Of a DNA stretch of 64,000 nt, positions 58,218-64,000 are shown piece by piece. The stretch is from Pseudomonas pergaminensis. Its GTDB lineage: Bacteria > Pseudomonadota > Gammaproteobacteria > Pseudomonadales > Pseudomonadaceae. The notes below the pieces were generated by a model that searched no databases, was not told the DNA's origin, and saw nothing but the letters and a program-made list of their open reading frames with translations. The stretch lies in contig NZ_CP078013.2 in the NCBI RefSeq assembly GCF_024112395.2, forward strand, positions 248,001-312,000, written 5' to 3'. Positions within the stretch are counted from its first letter, which is position 1, and the number at the start of each line of letters is the position of its first letter. A program made the position numbers and the translations under genes.

Positions 58218-58436
58218 ATGAATGCCGATATCAACCCGATGTACACGCGCACGTTCCACCCCCTGCGGGTCAACGGCGACGCGATCCATGCACTGGCGCT
58301 CTGGTTGAAGGAAAACGGTTCGCGGCAGATCAGGCAACAACCAGACCTGCGCAGCGTGATGAGTGAACGCTACCCGGTGGGGTTGTTTAGCGAGGATGAA
58401 GTGCGCGCATTATGCGAATTGATGGCGCCCCTTTAG
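58218..58436 (+). CDS. small conserved-looking hypothetical protein, 72 residues
   Basis: The start ATG at 58218 follows TAGGAGAGAG by 7 nt; an earlier in-frame start has no such site. The peptide (MNADINPMYTRTFHP...) has no signal peptide or membrane segment and ends EDEVRALCELMAPL. The composition is ordinary for a soluble cytosolic protein. I do not recognise a family. It is isolated, with aguA upstream and a REP copy covering its stop. Confidence 0.65.
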   Translation: MNADINPMYTRTFHPLRVNGDAIHALALWLKENGSRQIRQQPDLRSVMSERYPVGLFSEDEVRALCELMAPL

Positions 58437-58510
58437 GAGCTGGCCGGTGATAGCGTCGGTGAAATCAGCGCATGACTTCAGGTCGCTATCGCCGGCAAGC
58501 CGGCTCCTTT
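58434..58510. repeat. REP-like inverted repeat, variant with 4-bp loss
   Basis: Left part TAGGAGCTGGCCGGTGATAGCG and right part CGCTATCGCCGGCAAGCC...GGCTCCTT pair once a TTGC deletion in the left arm is allowed. It starts at the stop codon of the small gene. Confidence 0.75.
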
Positions 58511-58526
58511 AGGTGGAGGTGGTGAT

Positions 58527-60614
58527 TTAGAAACTGTAAGTGCCGGTGACGACGAGGCTGCGCGGTTCCCCTGGCTGAATCTGCGCCACACTGGTCGCCG
58601 ATGCGTAGTAGGTTTTATCTGCGATATTGTTCAGCGCCGCCGTGACATCCCATTCCTTCTGACGGAACCCGGCCAACGCGTCCCAACGGCCATAGCCCGG
58701 CAGCACCACGGTGTTGAGGCTGTCGGCATAACGGTCGCCCACCAGCGTCAAGCCGGTTTCGGCGTACCAGCCCATCTCCGGTTTCCAAGTGATGAACAGG
58801 CTGGCATTGCGCTTGGCTACATCGCTGACGCGTTTGCCTTCAAAGCCGTTGTTGTCCTTCTCGACCTTGGCGTCCTGCACGCCCACGCCACCGCGTACGT
58901 ACCAGTTACCAACGATCTTCCCGGTGGCGGTCAGCTCCACACCGCGTGAGCGCTGCAGACCGCTGAGCAGGGTGATGGTGCGGTCCAGCGGGTCGCTGGT
59001 GCGACGGTTATAGAGTTCCAGTTCGTACACGGCCAGCGTGGTGCTCAAGCGGTCGTCGAGCCAGTCGCTCTTGACCCCGATTTCCTTCTGCTTGGTCAGC
59101 TCGGGGCTCAGGTCGTTGACGCTGCCGGCGGCGTTCGGCGTGATGCCGATCAGGCCACCGCCTGCCGGGGAGAACGTCTTGCTCCATGAAGCGTAGAACG
59201 AGTGGTGCTCCAGTGGCGTCCACACCAGGCCAAAGCGCGGGCTGGTGCTGTGGCTTTTGACGTCCTGCTGGGTGTTGAGCAGCTTGTTCTTGGTGTCGAC
59301 TTCGAAGCGGTCGTAACGCAGGCCGGCGAGCACTTGCCACTGGTCATTCAGGCGCAGTTGGTCTTGCACATATACGGCGCGGCTGTCGACTTCGGTGTGG
59401 TTGTTGCTCGACACACTCATCCGCCCGGTGTGGCTGAGATTGCGATTGGGTTGGTTGAGGTCGAGGGGCGGTACGACGCGGCCGCCTTGTGCGACTGCAG
59501 TGGCGGTATACAGCTTCGGATCGCGACGCTGGCTGCCCAGCTCGAGGCCGGTGAGCAGACGGTGCTCCAGGCCGAAGGTGCTGAAGCCGCCTTCGAGCTC
59601 GACGTTATTGAAGATATTGAGGGTGGTCAGGTCCTGCTGCCAGCGCTGGCGCGTGACACGATTGGTCGCCGGGGTGTAGCCGGTGGCGTAGGTGTTGTCG
59701 AAGTCGCTGTCGAGCTTGAACACACCCAAGGTCTGGCGCAGTTGCCAATTATCGTTGAGCTCATAGGCCAACTTGGAGCGCAGCGACTGGGTTTTGTCGT
59801 CGATGTAATCGCGGCTGTCACCGTAGGTAGTGCTGCGGCTCACATCCGCGGGGCGGCCATTGACGCCGGGTATGCCACGGTCTGGCGTGCGGTTGTAGCG
59901 GCTGTATTCGTATTGCACCAGCCAGTTCAGGTCCGGCGTGAGTTGCCAGCTCATGGACGGTGCGAACAGCTGGCGGTTGCCGCTGACGCCATCGCGGAAG
60001 CTGTTGTTGTCCTGGTTCCCCATGTTCAGGCGCAGGCTGATGTTATCGGTGGGGTCGGTGCTGAGATCGGCGTACACACTACGTAAATCGTTGCTGCCAC
60101 CTTGGGCCTCGATGCTCGATTTGTGTCCGGCCGTAGGCAGTTTGCTCACGCGGTTGACGATCCCTCCCTGACCGCCTCGCCCGTAGAGGACTGCTGCCGG
60201 CCCCTTGAGCACTTCGATGCGCTCGATGTTGTGCAGGTCGCGAATGTATTGGCTGTCATCGCGAATGCCGTCGAGGTAGAAGTCATTGCTCGCGTCAAAA
60301 CCCCGGATGCGCAGGCTGTCGAAGCGCGTGTCGGCGCCGCTGCTCACGTTGGGGATACCGCTCAACGCCTGGCCCAGGTCATTGGTGCCATAGGCGCGCA
60401 GGGTTTCGGTCTTTACTGAATCGATGGCCTGGGGCACATAACGCACGGGCGTGGCGGTGCGGGTGGCGGTGCTGGTTTCCTTGACGCGTGGGTCGTCCTC
60501 GTCAGCTTCGGCACTGACCGAGGTTTCGGGCAAGGTTGTGGTCGCACAGGCAAAACCGGCAGACAGCAGAACAGAAAGCCCAAGGGAAAGGGGCATCAGG
60601 CGAGGGGCTGGCAT
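58527..60614 (-). CDS. TonB-dependent catecholate siderophore receptor (Fiu/PiuA type)
   Basis: From the ATG at 60614 (MPAPRLMPLSLG...) the protein has 695 residues. The signal peptide is LMPLSLGLSVLLSAGFACA, and the earlier in-frame ATG lies in the promoter region. The plug domain shows RIRGFDASNDFYLDGIRDD and VLKGPAAVLYGRGGQGGIVN; the beta-barrel ends with aromatic VVTGTYSF. The ATPVRYVPQAIDSVKTE segment matches the Fiu/PiuA subclass, which takes up ferric catecholates. Iron control is suggested by a Fur-like site upstream. The exact ligand is unknown. Confidence 0.9.
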   Translation of the reverse strand: MPAPRLMPLSLGLSVLLSAGFACATTTLPETSVSAEADEDDPRVKETSTATRTATPVRYVPQAIDSVKTETLRAYGTNDLGQALSGIPNVSSGADTRFDSLRIRGFDASNDFYLDGIRDDSQYIRDLHNIERIEVLKGPAAVLYGRGGQGGIVNRVSKLPTAGHKSSIEAQGGSNDLRSVYADLSTDPTDNISLRLNMGNQDNNSFRDGVSGNRQLFAPSMSWQLTPDLNWLVQYEYSRYNRTPDRGIPGVNGRPADVSRSTTYGDSRDYIDDKTQSLRSKLAYELNDNWQLRQTLGVFKLDSDFDNTYATGYTPATNRVTRQRWQQDLTTLNIFNNVELEGGFSTFGLEHRLLTGLELGSQRRDPKLYTATAVAQGGRVVPPLDLNQPNRNLSHTGRMSVSSNNHTEVDSRAVYVQDQLRLNDQWQVLAGLRYDRFEVDTKNKLLNTQQDVKSHSTSPRFGLVWTPLEHHSFYASWSKTFSPAGGGLIGITPNAAGSVNDLSPELTKQKEIGVKSDWLDDRLSTTLAVYELELYNRRTSDPLDRTITLLSGLQRSRGVELTATGKIVGNWYVRGGVGVQDAKVEKDNNGFEGKRVSDVAKRNASLFITWKPEMGWYAETGLTLVGDRYADSLNTVVLPGYGRWDALAGFRQKEWDVTAALNNIADKTYYASATSVAQIQPGEPRSLVVTGTYSF

Positions 60615-60651
60615 GGAGGAATGTATCCGAATTGTTAGGAAGGAAAGTTGC

Positions 60652-60678
60652 GCGTTAATGGTAATGCTTTGCATTTGC
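60652..60678 (-). promoter_or_regulatory. possible Fur box before the TonB receptor
   Basis: On the minus strand AAATGCAAAGCATTACCATT contains the palindrome AATGC-AAA-GCATT and repeats of the ATTA/CATT type. It is only a partial match to the 19-bp Fur consensus. Confidence 0.35.
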
Positions 60679-60826
60679 GCGCGTTATCCATTACCAAACG
60701 TGCCGGCCATGAAATATGTTACGAGATGTGTTTTTTGCCGTTTTCGATGCGGTTTTTTGTCGCTCTCAGTATGTCGATAGGGCTTTCCTTAGAATTATTT
60801 CGCCTAAATACAGACGATTCGCGAAA

Positions 60827-60856
60827 TTGACACATAGTTCCGGGCGCGACTAGGAT
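60827..60856 (+). promoter_or_regulatory. sigma-70 promoter upstream of the porin leader
   Basis: TTGACA (60827-60832) and TAGGAT (60851-60856) are 18 bp apart. Transcription would start near 60863, about 160 nt upstream of the porin start. Confidence 0.6.
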
Positions 60857-60862
60857 TGCGCC

Positions 60863-60943
60863 CAACGCCTGTGGCTAACCGCCATGACTCATCGAATAAA
60901 AAAGGCTCGCGGCCAGTTAAGTCGTCCGCGGGCCTTCTTTTTT
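60863..60943 (+). ncRNA. possible 80-nt leader RNA or small RNA ending in a terminator
   Basis: From the predicted start to the hairpin at 60898-60943 there is no gene. The RNA would be about 80 nt long. It may be a free small RNA or the 5' attenuator of the porin; no other clear promoter lies between the hairpin and the porin start. Confidence 0.4.
60898..60943. terminator. terminator-like hairpin in the porin leader
   Basis: GGCTCGCGG and CCGCGGGCC pair (one G-T) with A and T runs on the outside (AAAAAA / TTCTTTTTT). It has terminator form on both strands. Confidence 0.75.
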
Positions 60944-61025
60944 CCGAAATCAGTCGACACCAGAAAAGCGACATGGAGCCTGGTGTCACAGCGCGTACTC
61001 AACCAGGAATAAGGAATACAAGAAA

Positions 61026-62342
61026 ATGTTGAAGCAACGGATGAGTCTGATCGCTCTGGGGATTTTGAGCGCATCGGCAGCAATGGCTAACGACCAGGAC
61101 CAGTCCAAGGGTTTTATCGAAGACAGCCACCTGAACATCGCCGCACGTAACGCCTACATCAGCCGTGACTACAAAAACGGCAAGCAAGACAAAGCCGAAT
61201 GGGGCCAAGGCTTCATCGGCAAGCTGGAGTCCGGTTTCACCCAAGGCACCGTCGGTGTGGGTGTGGACGTGATCGGCCAATACGCTATCCGTCTGGACGG
61301 TGGCAAAGGTCGCGCCGGCGCTGGCGGCATCGACTTCTTCAAACAGGGCAATGGCACGACCAACCCTGATGGCTCGAACAACCCAGGCTCGGCACCACAC
61401 GACTTGGCCAAGGGCGGCGCTGCCGTGAAGTTCCGCGTTTCCAACACCGTGCTCAAGTACGGTGATCAGTTCCCGGCCGTGCCTGTGCTGCAGTACGACA
61501 ACTCCCGTCTGTTGTCGGAAACCTACACCGGTACTTCGATCGTCTCCAAAGAGATCGCCGGTCTGCAACTGGATGCGGGTCACTTCACCAAAGAAGCGCG
61601 CAAGAGCATGGAAGGCACCGACAGCGGTCGCCTGAAAAGCATCGACTACATCGGTGGTAGCTACAAATTCACCGAAAGCCTGTCCGCCGCGCTGTACGCC
61701 TCGGACATGCAGGACGTACTGAAGAAGCAATACGTCAACGTCAACTACGTGCTGGCCCTGCCAGAAAAACAGTCGCTGACTTTCGACTTCAACGGCTACA
61801 AAACCAAGCTGGACAAGAGCTTCGCCCTGGAAAACCAGAAGGACGAAAACGCTCGTGACAACAAAATCTGGAGCCTGGGCGCCACGTGGGCCGTTGGCCC
61901 GCACAGCTTCACCGTCGCTCACCAGCGCAGCACCGGCGACACTGGCTACCTGTACGGCGGCTACCGTAACGCTGGCGGCATCGGCGACGGTGGCAACACC
62001 ATCTTGCTGGCCAACTCCTACTGGTCCGACTTCAACGGCAAGGACGAGCGTTCGTGGCAAGTGGGCTACGGCATCGATTTCGCCACTTTCGGCGTGCCAG
62101 GCCTGACCTACAACGTTGCCTACGTGCGCGGTACCAACATCGACGACGGTACCAACCGCGGCGACGGCACCGAGCGTGAAATCTGGAACCAGTTCAAGTA
62201 CGTCGTACAGAGCGGCCCGGCCAAAGACCTGAGCCTGCGTGCTCGTGCCTCGTGGCTGCGCGTTTCCAGCAACGCTGACCAGTACAACGTAGGCGGTAAC
62301 GAAATCCGTCTGTTCGCCGACTACCCGATCAACGTTTTCTAA
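61026..62342 (+). CDS. OprD-family porin (OprE/OprQ-like)
   Basis: This 438-residue outer-membrane porin has signal peptide MLKQRMSLIALGILSASAAMA and a mature start NDQDQSKGFIEDSHLNIAAR typical of the OprE/OprQ branch. It ends with the C-terminal strand FADYPINVF. Codon use is strongly biased, implying high expression. AAGGAA precedes the ATG. A hairpin (GACACCAG / CTGGTGTC, 60956-60987) lies in the leader. A strong terminator follows the gene. Substrate uncertain. Confidence 0.9.
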   Translation: MLKQRMSLIALGILSASAAMANDQDQSKGFIEDSHLNIAARNAYISRDYKNGKQDKAEWGQGFIGKLESGFTQGTVGVGVDVIGQYAIRLDGGKGRAGAGGIDFFKQGNGTTNPDGSNNPGSAPHDLAKGGAAVKFRVSNTVLKYGDQFPAVPVLQYDNSRLLSETYTGTSIVSKEIAGLQLDAGHFTKEARKSMEGTDSGRLKSIDYIGGSYKFTESLSAALYASDMQDVLKKQYVNVNYVLALPEKQSLTFDFNGYKTKLDKSFALENQKDENARDNKIWSLGATWAVGPHSFTVAHQRSTGDTGYLYGGYRNAGGIGDGGNTILLANSYWSDFNGKDERSWQVGYGIDFATFGVPGLTYNVAYVRGTNIDDGTNRGDGTEREIWNQFKYVVQSGPAKDLSLRARASWLRVSSNADQYNVGGNEIRLFADYPINVF

Positions 62343-62374
62343 TTGATCGCAGGTCGCGCCTGATTCAAGGCGAT

Positions 62375-62405
62375 AAAAAACCCCGACTGGTTCGGGGTTT
62401 TTTTA
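62375..62405 (+). terminator. intrinsic terminator after the OprE-like porin
   Basis: AAAAAACCCCGA and TCGGGGTTTTTT pair around a five-base loop, with the T tract continuing to 62404. A typical efficient terminator for a highly expressed gene. Confidence 0.93.
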
Positions 62406-62622
62406 TGGGCAGCGATCAGTCCAGGCGGCAAGAGCTTGCAAGGTAGGCCAATAGCGGCGGGAATATTACTAATAGGAAAAGCAGTTTCACGCCGTTCAGT
62501 TGATCTATTACACCGCATCACTAATGAAGTACCCAGGCCTATCTTTATCCACTCCCTGCGCAAGCCTAAATTGGCCCCACTGCCCGGCCATCATCCCGAT
62601 GCCCGGCTACTGGAGCACCATC

Positions 62623-63324
62623 ATGAAAAAAGTCGTCATCATCACCGGCGCGTCCCAAGGTATCGGTGCCGCCGTGGTCCAGGCCTACCGCGCCCTCGAC
62701 TATCGCGTGGTCGCCACTTCGCGCTCGATCCAGCCGTCCACCGATCCCGACATCCACACCGTCGCGGGCGATATCGCCGAACCGGCCACTGCCCAACGCG
62801 TCGTTCGTGAAGCCCTGGCCACGTTCGGTCGCATCGACAGCTTGATTAACAACGCCGGCATTTTCATCGCCAAACCGTTTACGGCCTACACCCAAGAGGA
62901 CTACGCCAACGTCCTCGCAGTGAACCTCAACGGCTTTTTCTACATCACCCAACTCGCCATCGCCGAGATGGAAAAACACGGCGCCGGCCATATCGTCAAC
63001 GTCACCACCAGCCTGGTGGACCATGCCATCGATGGCGTGCCGTCAGTACTCGCCAGCCTCACCAAAGGCGGGCTGAATTCGGCGACCAAATCGTTGGCGA
63101 TTGAATACGCCAAGCGCGGGATTCGCGTGAATGCCGTGAGCCCGGGGATCATCAAGACGCCGATGCACAGCGCAGAAACCCACGCGGCGCTGGGGCAATT
63201 GCACCCGGTCGGGCACATGGGCGAGGTGAGTGATGTTGCCCAGGCGATCGTCTACCTGGAAAACGCTGGGTTTGTGACGGGTGAGATTCTGCATGTCGAT
63301 GGCGGGCAAAGCGCCGGGCATTGA
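62623..63324 (+). CDS. SDR-fold protein lacking the catalytic tyrosine
   Basis: This 233-residue short-chain dehydrogenase-fold protein is counted from ATG 62623, with GGAG nine nt before. A longer frame upstream is unsupported. The NAD(P) loop TGASQGIG is at residues 8-15 and NNAG is kept. The catalytic YxxxK reads ALA-S-L-T-K: Ala144 stands where Tyr is expected, with Lys148 present. The rest is ordinary (SLAIEYAKRGIRVNAVSPG, ILHVDGGQSAG). It may be a binding or altered-mechanism member. It converges with the AraC gene. Confidence 0.8.
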   Translation: MKKVVIITGASQGIGAAVVQAYRALDYRVVATSRSIQPSTDPDIHTVAGDIAEPATAQRVVREALATFGRIDSLINNAGIFIAKPFTAYTQEDYANVLAVNLNGFFYITQLAIAEMEKHGAGHIVNVTTSLVDHAIDGVPSVLASLTKGGLNSATKSLAIEYAKRGIRVNAVSPGIIKTPMHSAETHAALGQLHPVGHMGEVSDVAQAIVYLENAGFVTGEILHVDGGQSAGH

Positions 63325-63339
63325 TACAGGCGTCCCGGC

Positions 63340-64000
63340 CTAAGCCTTCCGGGCGTTATCTTCGCGTGGCGACCGGCCAAAAAAGGCTTTATAGGCGCGA
63401 CTGAACGCCGCTTCGGATTCATAGCCAATCGCAAAACCAATCTCGCCGATGCGACCGTCCTGCTTGGCGAGCATGGTTTTCGCCAGGGTCAGCCGCCACT
63501 CGTTCTGATAGCGCAACGGTGAGCGGCCGATCAGGGAGCTGAAACGCTCGCAGAAATTGGAGCGCGACATCCCGGCAACCTCTGCCAGCGCATCAATGCG
63601 CCACTGCTTGCCAGGCGTTTCATGAATGGCTTTCAGCGCGCGGGCGATACGCGCATCCGACAACCCACCCAGCCAACCGGAAGCGACGCCCTGATGCACC
63701 CAGGTGCGCAGGATGCGAATCACCACAAGGTCGATCAGGCGCGAAATCATCAACGCCCCGCCCGGCTGCGTGTCATGGGCTTCGAGCAACATGAAATGCA
63801 GGATGCCCTCCGCCCAGGCGGCAGCCTCGGCGTGCTGAATGTGGATAAGCCGCGGCAGCGCAAACAGCATCGCCTGGAAGCTGCTCGCATCGAACCAGAA
63901 CCGGCAGATGACCACGTTGGCGGGGCCGTTGACTGCCGTCATCGTAATGCCCGAGGGGTCGTGGGGCAGCAGGATCACATCGCCCTGGTCGAGCGTCAGC
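63340..64000 (-). CDS. AraC-family regulator (5' end cut by window edge)
   Basis: About 220 residues are visible on the minus strand. The reading frame continues past the window end (LTLDQGDVILLPHDP) without a start. The N-terminal part is the cupin-type effector domain (GDVILLPHDPSG). The C-terminal 100 residues hold two HTH motifs: IDALAEVAGMSRSNFCERFS and IGEIGFAIGYESEAAFSRAY. It could control the adjacent SDR gene, which ends 15 nt away in convergent orientation. Effector unknown. Confidence 0.88.
   Translation of the reverse strand, partial: LTLDQGDVILLPHDPSGITMTAVNGPANVVICRFWFDASSFQAMLFALPRLIHIQHAEAAAWAEGILHFMLLEAHDTQPGGALMISRLIDLVVIRILRTWVHQGVASGWLGGLSDARIARALKAIHETPGKQWRIDALAEVAGMSRSNFCERFSSLIGRSPLRYQNEWRLTLAKTMLAKQDGRIGEIGFAIGYESEAAFSRAYKAFFGRSPREDNARKA

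Larger units (their letters stand above)
60615..61025. other. 411-bp divergent region: receptor promoter and porin leader
   Basis: The left side holds the minus-strand promoter of the TonB receptor with a possible Fur site. The right side holds a plus-strand promoter, a terminator hairpin and a second hairpin before the porin. No coding frame is supported. Confidence 0.6.

Noticed and set aside
60614..60674. Longer N-terminus for the TonB receptor beginning MQSITINAQ
   Set aside because: The extra 20 residues precede the natural signal peptide and overlap the likely promoter or Fur site.

Overview
The window looks like chromosomal DNA from a Pseudomonas of the P. fluorescens group. Three things point there: GC-rich coding with Pseudomonas-type gene order (rimA-rimB-rimK; dctD-dctB beside the rhamnose operon; tex / ompR-envZ), many OprD-family porins and siderophore functions, and about a dozen short REP/REPIN-type inverted repeats (arms like GTGGGAGCTGGCTTGCC) between gene ends. 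No rRNA, tRNA, prophage, insertion sequence or CRISPR array was seen.

Region 1 (1-17,260) is a sulfur-acquisition block. It holds two tandem SfnB-like flavin oxidoreductases, the cystine ABC transporter tcyJLN, D-cysteine desulfhydrase dcyD, serine acetyltransferase epsC, and the taurine system tauABCD. A BCCT carrier (BetT type) behind a perfect 30-bp palindrome, a decayed LysR gene end, an OprD porin and the aldo-keto reductase mgrA lie inside the block. Together they would import and desulfurise organosulfur compounds and feed cysteine synthesis.

Region 2 (17,270-31,800) is mostly housekeeping and stress biology: gshA, tex with a thioesterase, ompR-envZ, the ribosome-modification operon rimABK, the heat-shock pair hslR and hslO separated by a PAP2 phosphatase, pckA, and an EamA transporter.

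Region 3 (31,800-39,470) is more accessory. It has a membrane-anchored carrier-protein-like gene, a Fic toxin with a 56-residue YhfG-type antitoxin, a secreted YfaP/TPR protein, a subtilisin-like lipoprotein, recQ, a thioesterase, a glycine-zipper protein and an orphan terminator that may end a small RNA.

Region 4 (39,500-53,720) holds an FdhF/YdeP-type molybdoenzyme with its sulfurase FdhD and a LysR regulator, a BON-LysM protein, yrfG, nudE-cysQ, a thioesterase, the C4-dicarboxylate two-component pair dctB-dctD, and the dTDP-rhamnose operon rfbBACD.

Region 5 (53,850-64,000) starts with a large kinase / M23-like / class III aminotransferase fusion followed by agmatine deiminase. A small conserved protein, a catecholate-type TonB receptor, a second OprD porin with a possible attenuator or small RNA in its leader, an SDR lacking its catalytic tyrosine, and an AraC regulator cut by the window end complete it.

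Start codons were moved from the longest open frame where a Shine-Dalgarno sequence, family length or overlap argued for it; each case is stated. All functions are inferred by reading the sequence, without database searches.
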